Below, in pieces: positions 46,092 to 64,000 of a stretch of DNA of 64,000 bases. The notes below the pieces were generated by a model. It was not told the origin of the DNA, did no database searches, and saw only the letters and a list, made by a program, of their open reading frames with translations. The translations under genes were made by a program, and so were the position numbers. Position 1 is the stretch's first letter. Each line of letters starts with the position of its first letter. Origin of the DNA: Echiichthys vipera (taxonomy: Eukaryota; Chordata; Actinopteri; Perciformes; Trachinidae); the NCBI GenBank assembly GCA_963691815.1, contig OY829650.1, positions 27,519,195 through 27,583,194 of the forward strand. The letters are read 5' to 3'.

Positions 46092-47764
46092 AACAAACTC
46101 ACACAACTTGTGCAGTGTAATCCAAGTCTTGTTTATCTAAGCGTGTGCTTCCTCAACATGCATTTTTGCAAGTAGCACGCCTGCTCCAGTGTCAAAAAAT
46201 GCATGTGTTTGTAAGCATACGACTGGATACATCAGACGTGGATTATACATCACAAGATGAGTGAGACTTTGTAAATGATGTTTTGCACTAGTTAAACAGG
46301 GACGACTATTAATGCCATTTCATCAAAACTTTTCTCCATTTTGGATTCTTTGTTCACCGTTAAGGCGTGTGAGAAAAAGTATTCTTCAAAGAATTCAAGG
46401 TAACAGGGTGAGTAACAGATATACAGAGTTTGGAGGTGAAGCATTTCTTGAACGGCCCTGATCAGGCTGATGTGGTCCTTATTCTTCAATAACACTGAAC
46501 AAAACTGTCTGTCAATGGCTCATAGGCTTTGTTTACTTACTTACTGCCTCTGGTTCTCCTGGTGCCAGCACTGGAGCTACAGTACGCCTGACTTTTTTCT
46601 TTAAACAAGAAATTAAACATTGACATTATTTTTGACTGAAAGAATGTGATTTCAGTTGGTCTTTAAATTTAAACTTTACATTTTCCTCCATGAGCCGGCT
46701 GTAGAGCCCAGGAGTCCCACTCTATTTTCTACTCACTAATATTTGCCAGTATTTTTCTCTGTTCAGTGTAACATTGAGGTTATGAGAGTGTTATTATATC
46801 TGTTCACTTGAGGATTTTTAAATTCTGCCCTGACCTGTTAGTCTGGTTTGTGTTTATCATAAAACATGTCCCGAGAACTGTAACTTTCTTTAACCTTGTT
46901 TTATTTCTACACACTTTATGCATCTAAATAAGGTGTTAATGCCAGATCAATGCAATCATTTACATGCATGTTGGACACAACAAAGTCAGAGATAAAAGAG
47001 GTGAATTTTGAATGAGCAAATCTTCCACATGTAAAGGGACACAGTACAGCATTATGACTCTAACAGCATAATAAACTGACACACAGAACGTGCAGGGTAC
47101 AGCTAACATTCAGTCATTTGAACCATTTTACACTGCGGAAACATCCGGATATGTGAAAGTTAGCGCCGTTACCATCATGACAGACTGACTGAAGTGCAAA
47201 ACAAATGTTCAGAGTTTTCAAAATGGAACCTAGGATGGTTTGGACGGTACCCTGCATGTCTGTGTGTGTGTGTGTCTGTGCTGTTCTGTTCAAATCAAAC
47301 TCGTCTGTCGGCCGAGATGAAATGACGAATAAAGTACCTTTTGGTTTATCATTCATGTATTTATAGTCAGCGTATTTTTTCTCACTAGAAATGAATGTCA
47401 AACCTTGTTGAAACTGTTTCAGTGTGGGTGCAGATCGGTGTTTGCTCTCTGAAAACAACACGTAGATCATAAGATACTAAAAATGTACAGTGAAGCAGAA
47501 ATAAGAACATTCGGTTGGTCGCCTGCAGTTAGATAGAAGGTGAAAGCTTTACTGATAGTTTAGCAGAGAAAAACACTGATGCAGGCATTTCTCAGTCTGA
47601 TACTATTCAGTCATTCAGCCACCAACAGAAAACACAGACGGGCGGATTCCAAAAAGCATTGCGCAGCTTTTGAGGTAATATGCATGTATTTGAGGCTTTC
47701 TATGCAAATGAGTAGGGGTGTTACCATTTCAATTCTGAATTCAAAATCGAAATAAGCCTTCGGG

Positions 47765-47931
47765 GGGTTTTAGAGTGGTTAGAGCAGTCGCCCCATGTAA
47801 AGAGGCTGAAGGTCCTCCGACCTGCGGCCCTTTGCTGCATGTCTCCCCCTCTCTCTCACCCCATTTCCTGTCTGTCTGTCCTATCTAATAAAAGGCTTGG
47901 AAAACTGCCAAATAATCATCTTTAAAAAAGA
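47765..47931 (+). mobile_element. tRNA-derived SINE, copy 2 (B-box lost)
   Basis: Has the head agtggttagagcagtcgccc, then aggctgaaggtcctc joined directly to cgacctgcggccctttgctg, so about 25 bases holding the B-box in copy 1 are absent. The body (catgtctccccctctctctc) and tail (taataaaaggcttggaaaac) match copy 1. Confidence 0.75.
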
Positions 47932-48474
47932 GAGCGGGAGCCATATATACAGAGCCGTGTCTAAAGACAGACGTTATGTCCCACTTGAAACCATGTAGTC
48001 TTTTTAAAGAATAATTTCAAGAGTAAATGACTGTTGTCACGCCATACAACAAATGATCTGCGGCTCTTTATGAATCGACTGTAGACTAACAATGGCATAG
48101 CCATCAGTGCTGGGTTTTTTTTTTTAATGAATGAATGGCGACTTACAATGGAAGGGCTAATAGAGTAATTTATACTGTGACATGGATAATTGCAATCAAA
48201 AGCAAAGAAACAACTCGGCAGCAAAACTCCATTGGTGTGTTTGCGCTGTAATATTATTAGAGCAGAATCTATTGTGAATCGGACCTTGAGACGGGGCAGA
48301 CCGCCGTTGCAGGTGATGCACAATTCATGGTGCTGTCAGCGGCCGCACTCCACTCTTTGTGACTTTTGTCTTTGACATGTTGCATCCTGTACACCAAAAC
48401 CACACAGCAGTATGCAGTATTATGGAGTGTAATTATTTAGGGTTGAAATGTTTGTTCAGGAATGAATACTGTTA

Positions 48475-48510
<36 letters not shown>
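48475..48510 (+). repeat. (ATG)n microsatellite
   Basis: Twelve uninterrupted ATG/GAT units in intergenic sequence. Confidence 0.97.
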
Positions 48511-51006
48511 TCCATGGTAGCAATGAACTGAGACTTTATGCAACTTTGTTTTTGCACAAGGAACGCTGGCCAGTTGCACAGTTGAGGCCTGACGGTCAGT
48601 GGTGTTGGGGCTCCACTAGAGGGAAAAAGGTTTAGAGTTATCTCGCTAGGAAGAAGGACGTTTTATTAAGGATCAGTTTGTGAAGTGACTTTATGTTTGG
48701 ATTTTTTTTCATGCTCTTCACAGTTTCCCATGTGGGTTACCGAGACAGTACATTTGTGCAAGAGCTGAAACAATAACTTGATCGATGGGTTGACTGACAG
48801 AAAATGTATCAGCAACAATTTAGATCAATCAATTATTCAAGCAAAATCTCATCCAACTGTATAAAGATGGGCTGCTTTCTTTCCTCCGTTTTTATAACTT
48901 TATAAACTGAATATCTTTATGGACAGTTGGCCGGACAAAACATGACAAAGGAAGACGAGCTCCATGGAAATAGTGATGGGGATTTTTTTTTTTTGTTTTC
49001 TAATGTTTTATAGACAAAAGTTTAACCAATTAATCAAACTTAAAATACGCTGTCGCATTTTACATATAGCATGTGTTGATATTCAAGCAACATCAGATAC
49101 AATCGTCTCTGACACCATCTTTCACTTGAACCCACATTTCTACACAAAACACAAACGTTATTTTAGATTAAGATCTGACACCAGCCAGAGATGATCCTGA
49201 ATACTGAAAATATAGTTTCTCTCCTCCCAGGACCCCAGAGCACCACTGTCTGTCTGCCTCTCAGCCTGTCTGCTGCCGTAAACCTGCTTACAGCAACCTG
49301 GTGATGTACAAATGTATGTGATCATAAGTATTTTCTGTAAAACAAGGGAAGGGAGGCTGTTAATGAGCCGGGTTTGAAAGCGTCCCACGCCTCCCCCACA
49401 CAAAAAGGTTGCATGAATGACATAGTTATTATGGTACTGCTGTGCATGTCTTCAAGTCCCATCCCTCCACTATGCAATCACTGTTACATACTGGGGCAAC
49501 ACAACAGGAGAAAAGGGCGAGTGAATGAACCAATAATGTATAAAATGATCCGAACCAACTGCTAATCATTTGCTCTGTACAGTCGTTTCTTTGAATTGAT
49601 AAATACAGATTGTGATATTGAAAGATAATGTTTGTGTGTCTCTTTTTGTGCAGCAGATAAGTGAGGTGCGGGGTCTTGCAGGTGCTCCCCTGTGTGGAGA
49701 ACCACAAAGGGAGCACACCGAATGTAAAAGGCCGATTATTTAAGGTAAAGTTTATTTGTTTTGCCTAATATCAGCTGCAGTGTCTCGAGGGGTTTCTCTT
49801 CTCCAAAAAAAAAAATCACTTCTACAAAAAAAATACTGCAAGTTTCATTTCAGTTGTGTAATGCTGTATTTGGGCATATTTAAGTAACTATATAATAAAA
49901 TACTTAAACTATATAATAATAACTAAATGTTATTATTCCAAGTGAGGGGGCAGCACATTAAAGCTAGTATTCATATATTTTACTTCAGTAAAAGTAACAA
50001 TACTGTAGTGTGGAAATACTTGTTACTAGTAAAAGCCCTGCATTCAAATTCTTACTTGAGTGAGTATTTGCATCAAAATACACTTAAAGTACTAAACCTT
50101 ACTCATTATGCTGAAGGGCTCATTCCAGATTAATATATAACTGGATTATAATGAGTGCTGTGCTGTGTGAGTAACATTGTGTGTTACCAGTGTAGTGTGC
50201 TACTTTATAATGCTGAGTAGCTTCATCTATTATATCGTCCTTTAATAATCTACATCTGCAAAGGGAATAAAGCTGTCACACAAATGTAGTGGAGTAAAAA
50301 GTGAAATATTTGCCTCCATAATGACATACATTACTACGTCACTAATTATAATCCAGTAATTTATGTATCTGAAATGGGCCGTTCTGCATAATTACTACTT
50401 TTGGAACTTTCAATGTATTTTAGAATGAATACTTTTAATTAAAGGTTGAATATGGAGAATGAGCAGAACACCCCCATCTAGTGTCTCAAGATCGTAGTCG
50501 CAACAACAGAAAATAATTCCAGCAGTCAGGTTGCCAGGGTCGTGGCTGATTATGTCAAGTGATGAATCATACAGGGTAACGACTAATTTGGACTAGCCAG
50601 TCTTCAACTGGAAGTCTTTCTGTGAGTGCGGTGTAATCCATTAGCTCTCAACTCAAAATTATTCTTGTTTCTGTAGCAACAACAGACAACCCTGGCAACC
50701 AGCAACGCCCAACGCTATTGGCTGCTACAATGGAAACAGAACATGACAGAAAGACGTTGTCAAACCCGTAAATTATTAAAAAATATATTAATTACAGACT
50801 AAATTAAAAAAAATGTATGGAAAAGCAATAGTTTCATTATGTACCCCTCAAAAAGCCAGTGGGTGTATTCTTTTTTTTTTAAATCATGTTTAACCTTCAA
50901 GTAAGATTTAGAATACAGGACTTTTACTTGTAACAGAGTATTGTTAACACTATATTATTGTTACTTTTACTTCAAGTAAAATGTCAGATTATTTCTTCCA
51001 CCACTA

Positions 51007-51245
51007 GCTGGGGGTTTCATTTTGAAATGCACGCGTGACACCGGAAGCAGATGTGCAGCACGGAACGTTTTAAGAAACGTACAAGCCGCCATCCAGGAGG
51101 ACACGGACGATATGTGAACACGGAAGAAAGACTGCGGTGGTGTCTAAAGTCGAGCGGACGCTGATATAAGTCACTATTTACGCTTTTAAAATGCCCTGCG
51201 GACTGACGGACACAGCGGGCTGAGGTTTGACCTGACGACAGCAAC
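51007..51245 (+). promoter_or_regulatory. Likely promoter / 5' UTR of first zinc-finger gene
   Basis: GC content rises upstream of the ATG at 51246. An ETS-type CCGGAAG lies at 51041-51047 and no TATA box is evident, as is usual for housekeeping-type promoters. The transcription start cannot be placed. Confidence 0.45.
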
Positions 51246-56932
<5,687 letters not shown>

Positions 56933-57849
56933 GTGACGTGGTGTTTCGTCCACCAGAACGGGAGAATTTCAATCTAATGATGTCGTAAACGAAACAGCGG
57001 CTTGTTGTGTTAACCTGTGTGCGGCTCATTGCCTTTGCGCTTAACTTAAAGCTTAAAACTTCATTAGTTTCATCCTAATAATGGGGTGTTTTACACCAGC
57101 TAAAAAAAAACATACGCTTGTGGATTCACAGCGGCAAATGGATGCTCGTTTGTCCTCATATTATAAACTGATGACTTTTATTTTGGCTATTGCTCCACTA
57201 AGGAGTCTTACCCCTTCTGACCTCTGGTAACTCTCACTTGTTGTTACTCTTTATGATAGCGATATGGGATTAATCCAAAAGTAATTAATACAGTAATTGT
57301 CAGCAAAAGTAGTTCAGAGTATTCACAGTGGAGGTTAGCAGCATTATTTGTGGCATTTACAGATGTATTTTTCTTTCTGCTATGAAAAACAGATACTTTT
57401 GTTTACCTTTTTTTTATTTAAAAAAATAAATTAGGGCCCTTTCGAAATCCAAAAAGTTAAACAAGTGAAATCCTAAATATAGGCATTGAGGTAAGATCAT
57501 GTAAATTTTGAAGGTGATAAATGCAGCAGAGATGCCGGCTTCATGATTTCAAAACGTGTTTCAGGAGAAACGTTATTTTCAGCAGCTAAAACTCTTTCTC
57601 TTTAGTTGGGTTGTGAAGGTTGCGGTACTTTTTGAATGGCTTTTCTTTTTTTAATTTTCTTTGATTTGTATTAATTTATGCTTTGTTGATTCGTAATTAT
57701 CGATAAAACGTCATTTAAGATGTAATTATTTTCAAACAAAATAGATATAAAATGTCTTTCTTATGTAGAGTTATGTGTACTGCGGCACTGTATGTATTCC
57801 CTTTTCCGTTTGTCATTGCAATTAAAGAACATTTGCAATCAAAGCAACT
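56933..57849 (+). other. 3' UTR of zinc-finger gene 1 and short intergenic gap
   Basis: AT-rich, with no coding exon. AATAAA at 57425-57430 is a candidate polyadenylation signal. The next gene starts about 1.07 kb after the stop codon. Confidence 0.5.
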
Positions 57850-58003
57850 TGAATATGAATTTTATTTTGAAACGCGACTTTGTGCCAGTTCTGTTTCCGG
57901 AATCAATGGCTGTGACTCTCGTGCCGTTCGGTTTAGCAGAGCTGTTGTAATGAGTCGCGGGTAAACTTTGAAGGCAATAGCGTCACAAAGCTCCGTGTCA
58001 AAC
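57850..58003 (+). promoter_or_regulatory. Likely promoter / 5' UTR of second zinc-finger gene
   Basis: An ETS-type CCGGAA occurs at 57897-57902 about 100 bases before the ATG, comparable with the site upstream of the first zinc-finger gene. CpG dinucleotides become frequent here (gtcgcgg, agcgtc). No TATA box is seen. Confidence 0.4.
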
Positions 58004-58126
58004 ATGTCCGAACCTTCAGTGTTTTACTCAGAAACAAAGTCCATCGTGGAGACTGTCATTAAGACCGCGGTGGATGTCGGGAAGTCACAAGAAGGAAAGT
58101 CCTCACAGGAGCCGAGCAGACGCGAG
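58004..58126 (+). CDS. Zinc-finger gene 2, exon 1
   Basis: 41 codons from ATG (context AACATGT) to CGCGAG before GTGAGT, phase 0. It encodes MSEPSVFYSETKSIVETVIK TAVDVGK and a Ser/Glu-rich end. The frame is open a little further upstream but without an ATG. Confidence 0.78.
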
Positions 58127-61100
58127 GTGAGTCACCGCTGCGCTGTGCGTTAGCTCGTTAGTCTGCAGGAGTACACCGAGGGCACCGGAGACTGTTCAGC
58201 CGGTCAGACACACTATCCGGAGGAGACTGCGCCGACGGAAACACACGAATATGTCCAGCTGAGCGCAACAAAGATGGCTGCCTGTCGTTACAAACTAGCG
58301 TTAGCTTTGTTTGATACAATGTTAAGTTCTGAGGGGAGAAATAAAGTTCTTGGTTCCCAATAATAATAATAATGATAATAATAATAATAAACTGGACTGG
58401 CTGCGAGAGACACCCCGTTTACTTCTGTTCAAACTCAGTCCTTGATTCAGGGCTGCAGACCCGATGTCAGGATTGGGGGGGACACAAAAGTGATTTATTT
58501 ATTTTGCCAGTATGCAACTCACACCATGCCACCATAAATCACAACTTGGGCTCGCCATATTATTCATAAGTACTGCACATGGAATCATTTCCTGTGCTTA
58601 CCTTTCTTGTTACAGCCAACATACCACTGCTTACTTAACTGTTATATTAGTAAATCATCATTTTAGGGTCATGTAATCTCTACTCAGCCCAACCCTTCTC
58701 TCCATCTTCATCTTCTCCCAGTGTGTGGGACTACTTTATAAGTGATTCATTGATCTGGATGAATATCAAAATATGAAGCCCTTTTTTAACGGATCATCAG
58801 CGTCTGTGCAATAAACTACTCGTTTTGTAAATATTAAGATATTTTCGTCAGGCATTGTTTGTTCCACCATTTGATTCATTTCTTTTTAGATTTAAATCTA
58901 AAATGTGAAGAATGTGAAGTCTGAAACCGCAATTGTTCAATTTTGAATAATTATGGGTATTTTTATTTGTATTATCTGCTCCCAGGCCTGGATTTAAAAT
59001 GTCTGCACTGGTGGAATATACATTGTAACTAAGTAACTTATATGTAAAGTACTGTACTGACTTAAGTACAACTTGAACCTATTTGTACTGTACTTGATTA
59101 TTTCCTTTTTGTGTTGCTTTCTATTTTTTCTCCACTACATTTTGGAAGAATTTCACTGACTGTTAGTTAGTAGTTAGTTACGTTGCAGATTCAGGTTATT
59201 TTAATAGAAAATATAAATAAATAAAATACCAAATATTATCATGGATTAATCCAGATGTCAGGATTTATCTCAGCACTGTACATCCTGTAAACCAGATGAG
59301 ATAACTCACAGTGATTTATGCATAACTCTCTTTCTAAACATCTGGAACAAACGCTCTCATCTCTGTGAAAACAATCAAATTTATCCGGTAAATCAGTTTC
59401 CTCCCATGGACAGTGGTGGGCAGTAACTAAGTTCAAACAACAGTAGTGCGTACCATTACGACAATACTGAGGTATTTGTACTAGACTTGATTAAAGTTTT
59501 ACTTAATTCTTCAACCTCACATTTTAAAAGAATATTACAGGTATTTCACTTTTTATTTAACTACATTTATCTGACCAGTTACTTTATAGATACGCATTTC
59601 TCTTAAAAAACACATGATAAACTTCTAAATACAACATATTGTTAATTACCAGAGGTTCTCAACCATTTGGGTTTGCGATTAAACTTATTTTAGATGTTGA
59701 TAAGTTGTTTGTACTTCCACCAAAGACATTCCCTCTCTAAACTTCTCACAAGGTCTCTTTTAAATATCTGATCAGGTCCAAAGCAGGCATTTTGACAACG
59801 TCACACACAAACCCAACCATTGCATTTGAAATTCTTAAATAATTCTATTAATGTGAGACATTAAATTAAAATCGCACTAGCTTTATTCTACTAATACTGT
59901 CTTATGGTGGAACATCATCAGTCGAAACCCTTATGAGGCAATAAATAGTGTGATTTTGGTGTATTATCCAGCCTCATACCTCCAGTTTCTATTATATTTC
60001 AGCATCAGATACGTCTATCTAATAGATCATTTATAACAAACAGTGCTGACTGCTTTATTTTAATCCCCACAGCCAGATTTTGACAGCATTGTGGAAATGT
60101 TGGCACGGGAAGCAACAAGAAATATCAGCGCCGTTTTCTCCCAACTGTCCTCAATGGTGCACAACGAAAACAAGACTCTGAAGGCCAGAGTGAGACAGCT
60201 GGAGAGCCAACTGAAGACCACGACTGAAAACTTTGAAAATGCCAGAATGTGGAGAGAAAATGTCCTGAACGGCTGCCCGGTCCTGTTTGAAAGCGGGTTG
60301 ATCTACACCTTGAAGCCTTTTGGGAAGTTAAAAGTAAAGACAGAGGGAGTGACAGAAACAGCACCTGCTGCTGGGCTGGAGAGTGGACATGATGCTGGTA
60401 AGTTTCCATTAAAGGAAAAATCCACTACAAAATACTAACTCTACGCTCATTGTAAATCATTTGGGGGAAATGGGGTGTTACAAGCAAAATGGATAGTAGA
60501 TACGGCACATGAGAGGAAGTGGGTTCCTCAAAACTCAACATTTCAACTCACCATCACAAAAGAACTTCTGGAATATATTCAATATTTCACAGTAACGGTG
60601 TACAAAATATGCCCTGTTTGGCTAAAATCCCACTTCTGTACATGCAGTACTTCCTGTCACCAGATTCAGGTACATTAGGTTGCTGGTTAACTTTTGAATA
60701 AATACACTTTATGATTACGAACAGATGCAGAAAAGTGTGTCAAATATGGTCCAATCGCACCAAGTTCAGGCAATAAATCATCTTTTAAAGGAATTTTAAG
60801 AAATGTCTTTTATTTTATTAAAAGAAACAGCAAATACAAAAAAAGAAAAATATATCATTGAGCAAGTCCCATATGCTATTTCAAGATAATAATAATAATA
60901 ATAATAATAAAGGACAAAATACACACAGTATATCAATAATGACAGCAAAAACATTCTCAAAACACTCTTTCAGCAGCTGGATGAAATGTTACTTTGAACT
61001 TTATAAAATCCATTAGAGAGCTGTCTTTGAATTAAATATATTTTTGCATAAGGAAGGAACACAGTTTAATTTGGGATAATCTGATAGAAAACAATAAGGC

Positions 61101-63040
61101 TATAGGCGCATCAAGAGCATTAGGATTCACAGCACCAGAAAATAAGATTTCCATCTACTTTCAGATGAAATATGACCCAGACAGCATTTTATTATTATTA
61201 TTATTACCATTATTATTGTTATTATTACTGGGAACAGAACATTTACAGTTTTTCAGTTAACAAACTGACTAATGTGTCTTTGTGTAATTCATTGTGTTCA
61301 TTTTTTGTTAAGACGGTGGCGAGGCAACAAAAAAGTTGAATTCTGCAGCTGAGTCCTCACCGGCCACTAGACAAGGTGAGATTTCAGATGGGTACTGTGG
61401 ATGTAATCCACATTAATACACAGGGAATAAGACAAATAGTAAATACATTTGTATAAATGAAAATGCAATGATGTGTGGGACTGTTGACTCTTAGTCTTAA
61501 CTAATTTATACTAATTGATGAGAAGTTCATTAAATAAATATATTATTTTCCCTTTACCATCTTCTTTTGTGTGATAACTTTTATCCGTTCCTCTCCTGTC
61601 TGCTCTGCAGATGATTGCACCACAACGGACACAGCAGAATTGGAAAACACTGACAGTCAAAACACACAGGAAGCAGAAGTCAGGAAGACAGCGAAGATCT
61701 TTGTTTGTGATGTCTGTAACAAGAGTTTCAACCGGCAGTTTCATCTGAGGAAGCACATGGACACTCACGAAGAACAGAGGACTTTCGCCTGTGACCAGTG
61801 TCCCAGAAAATTCAGGAATACGCCGACTTTTGAGAAGCACCTGCTGCGACACGAGGAGAGGAAGTACGATACCTTCAAGTGCCAGCTCTGCGACAAGACG
61901 TTCAAAACAAAAATGCTCCTGAAGTCTCACCAGCTTGTACATACAGACACAAGGCCGCATGTCTGCTCCAGCTGTGGAAAGGCCTTCAAAACTAAAGCCA
62001 ACCTGCGGGCTCACCAGCTCATACACACTGTTGAAAAGCCGCACAAGTGCTCTGAGTGTGGGCAGGGCTTCAGGTACGCGTTCGCACTGCTGTGCCATAA
62101 AAACATACATACTGGTGGACACCCTTACAAATGCACGGTGTGCGGCAAAACTTTTACAAAGAGGAATTCGCTCAGGGCGCACCAGTCAGTCCACAAAGGG
62201 AAGGTGTTTACATGTGAGACGTGTGGAGCGGGCTTCACCCTGCAACAGAACCTGAGGAGACACATTCGTATTCACACTGGTGAAAAACCGTTCAAATGTA
62301 AAGTGTGCGGAAAGAGTTTCATTCAGGACAATAAGCTGAAAGCCCACATGCTTCTTCACGGTGCCTCCAAGTCTTTCATGTGTGACCTGTGTGGAAAGAC
62401 TTTTCTTTACAACTGCCAGCTGCAGAGACACCAGAGAGTGACTCATGATGAAAAACACGGGCAGGTCAACAGACAACGAACTCGAGAGCCAGGTAACCGA
62501 AGAGTTATCTATCGACTGGACAGAACGACAATAGATGTGACGCCGTTCAGCTGCAAGACCTGCCGCAAGAGCTTTGACACGGCAGCTTCACTGAAAAGAC
62601 ACGAGCTCATTCACACAGGTCAGATGCAATACAACTGTGACATATGCGGAAAGTCTTTTTTCTACAAAGCATCCTACGACTACCATCAACGGGTCCACTC
62701 GGGAGAGCGTCCGTTCGGTTGTGACGTGTGCGGAAAGAGGTTCATCATCCATCAGGCTCTCAAGGCCCACAAACTGCAGCACTCTGGAGAGAAACCACAT
62801 AAATGCGAGCAGTGCGGAAAGGCATTCAGGATCTACACAAACTACCTCAGACACTTGCGGGTCCACACCGGGGAGAAGCCCTACGAGTGTGAAGTTTGTG
62901 GAGTGAGGTTCAGGCAGCTCGGGCATGTGAAGTTTCACATGCAGGTCCACACGGGAGAGAGACCGTATTCCTGCAGCAGCTGTGGACTCGGATTTTCAGA
63001 TTCGAGGCTGCTCAAGAAACACAACTGCGCTGAAAAATGA
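58004..63040 (+). CDS. C2H2 zinc-finger protein 2 (about 646 aa, 15 fingers)
   Basis: Probable nuclear DNA-binding regulator and paralogue of the gene at 51246. Exons 58004-58126, 60073-60397, 61313-61375 and 61611-63040 join in phase. Residues 1-41 (MSEPSVFYSETKSIVETVIK onward) form a short helical lead. Residues 42-149 include DFDSIVEMLAREATRNISAV and a coiled coil (ENKTLKARVRQLESQLKTTT), equivalent to the N-terminus of the neighbour. From about residue 201 there are 14 regular Cys2-His2 fingers; the fifteenth, YSCSSCGLGFSDSRLLKKHN followed by C, lacks the final His. Finger 9 (FMCDLCGKTFLYNC) has a four-residue His spacing, as does finger 11 of the neighbour. TGEKP-type linkers join many fingers. 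The start at 58004 was chosen because it is the first ATG in frame. No orthologue name can be given. Confidence 0.9.
60073..60397 (+). CDS. Zinc-finger gene 2, exon 2 (helical / coiled coil)
   Basis: 325 bases between CCACAG and GTAAGT, phase 0 in and phase 1 out. It encodes PDFDSIVEMLAREATRNISA, SSMVHNENKTLKARVRQLES and later VLFESGLIYTLKPFGKLKVK. Similar in plan to exon 1 of the neighbouring gene. Confidence 0.85.
61313..61375 (+). CDS. Zinc-finger gene 2, exon 3
   Basis: 63 bases, phase 1 in and out, encoding DGGEATKKLNSAAESSPATR Q. The acceptor TTAAG is less usual than CAG, but a T-rich tract precedes it and the phases fit on both sides. Skipping it would also keep the frame. Confidence 0.65.
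61611..63040 (+). CDS. Zinc-finger gene 2, exon 4 (all fingers)
   Basis: Begins after CTGCAG with DDCTTTDTAELENTDSQNTQ and carries all fingers from FVCDVCNKSFNRQFHLRKHM to the degenerate last one, ending TGA after HNCAEK. There is no frame break. Confidence 0.95.
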
Positions 63041-64000
63041 CAGTGAGAGAACACACTCACTACGTCCTTAAACTGAGCAATAATAATGACAATACAGCAG
63101 CTATTTCTCAGTCCTGAAATGTTCTGGGGATCTATCTGAAAAAATACACTTAGGAAGTGTCACGTACCTTTAACTAGAACCATAACAGGGACTACGTAGA
63201 GCCAAGACTAAACCACCAAACACAGCACTGTACATCCACACAGATAACTAGGGTTGCACCGATCCACTATTAAGAACAGGTATTGATAAATAAGCTCGAT
63301 CGGGTATCGGATTATATACCAGATCCATGGACAAATCCATTATGATCATTTGTGACTCGTGCTACGTCACACAGGAGCAGCAACATCAACATGGAGCAAA
63401 CAAAGACTCAGTTGTATGCAGGTATTTCACCTAGTTCGGCTGCTCTGTTTTATTCTGAATTCCTGTTCAAATTATAATGTGTTCTCAACACTGATTTTCT
63501 TCTATTATTAGTTACCAAAAATGACAATTAGCATGGATGCTAACTTAACATTGAAAATGCCATAGACGGGCTAGCATGATTAGAATCTAGCCCAGTTCAT
63601 GTTTTTCCACATGTTTTTTCCCATGAACCAGTTTTAACTAAGTTTCACCAGTCGACATGTTACAGATATAGCTGGTTACTTAAAGTCATGCGTTCCTTAA
63701 GGTACAAAAGGTAAAACCACAACTTCGACAAACAGTGCTGCACCTACAAAATCCTGCACATTGTTGTTTAAGATCCTGTTATCAGGTTCAGCAGCTATAT
63801 TTTATTTTGAAATTTCTGTTTGCACTAAATATTTACAAATAAGTGTCATTACTGTTTGTTATTTAAGTAACTTTATTCTCAGGTTCAGCTGCTCCATTTA
63901 ATTTTAAGAAGTTTAAGCTGGTGCACAATTGTTTATTTAATAACAAATGAATAAATAAATTACAATTCAGTAAATTTGTATCTATGTGTTCATTTGTTAC
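63041..64000. other. Downstream of zinc-finger gene 2; part of a possible hAT element
   Basis: No coding exon. At 63250 the text agggttgcaccgatccacta, followed by a gtatcgg-type sequence, resembles the left end of a fish hAT-type element; its right end is not in the window. AT-rich to the end, with AATAAA near 63951 as a possible polyadenylation signal. Confidence 0.35.

Larger units (their letters stand above)
46092..51000. other. Intergenic stretch without supported gene
   Basis: Apart from the SINE at 47765 and the GAT microsatellite, no exon is supported. From about 49960 to 51006 the text (gtggaaatacttgttactag, actcattatgctgaag, aagctgtcacacaaatgtag, tcttccaccactag) follows a common fish dispersed repeat as I remember it, with related fragments at 59020-59200 and 59410-59600. 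Confidence 0.45.

Overview
The window is vertebrate nuclear DNA, almost certainly from a teleost fish. Coding sequence is split into short exons with canonical GT/AG borders, introns are rich in CA/TG, TA and GAT microsatellites, and the interspersed repeats (Tc1-like elements, hAT-type deletion derivatives, TA-flanked MITEs, tRNA-derived SINEs ending in an 'aataaa...ttctgattctg'-type tail) are of kinds common in fish. All three genes lie on the + strand. There are no prokaryotic features.

Region 1 (about 1-42498) is the 3' half of a beta-spectrin gene. Eighteen coding exons (21490-42498) splice in phase into about 1365 residues: the end of spectrin repeat 10, repeats 11-16, partial repeat 17, a long variable region, a PH domain and a basic tail. 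Three ERQxSSE motifs in the variable region point to beta-IV spectrin (sptbn4; the fish a or b copy cannot be decided here). Bases 1-21489 show no recognisable exon and look like the end of a very long intron. The exons present match the part of beta-IV known to form the short Sigma6 isoform, which suggests an internal promoter in or near that intron.

Region 2 (42499-51245) is the probable sptbn4 3' UTR and an intergenic stretch with two copies of one SINE family, a short MITE, a retroposon tail and a GAT microsatellite.

Region 3 (51246-63040) holds two tandem, same-strand C2H2 zinc-finger genes, about 815 aa (17 fingers) and 646 aa (15 fingers). Both have four coding exons, a helical/coiled-coil N-terminus, one last exon carrying all fingers and the same degenerate last finger, so they are a tandem duplication. 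They are probably nuclear DNA-binding regulators; their targets are unknown.

Mobile elements are the most structured non-genic content. At 7915-11202 a hAT-type element with a 7/8-matching target duplication has been interrupted by a second hAT derivative, a Tc1-like element with about 210-bp inverted repeats and a broken transposase, and a retroposon tail. A decayed internally deleted Tc1 relic lies in an sptbn4 intron, and two related fold-back elements lie in sptbn4 and in the first zinc-finger gene. I found no wholly new biological system. The best leads are the possible Sigma6 promoter, the nested insertion, the fold-back family and the zinc-finger duplication. Family names for repeats rest on motif recognition and memory, not on a database search.
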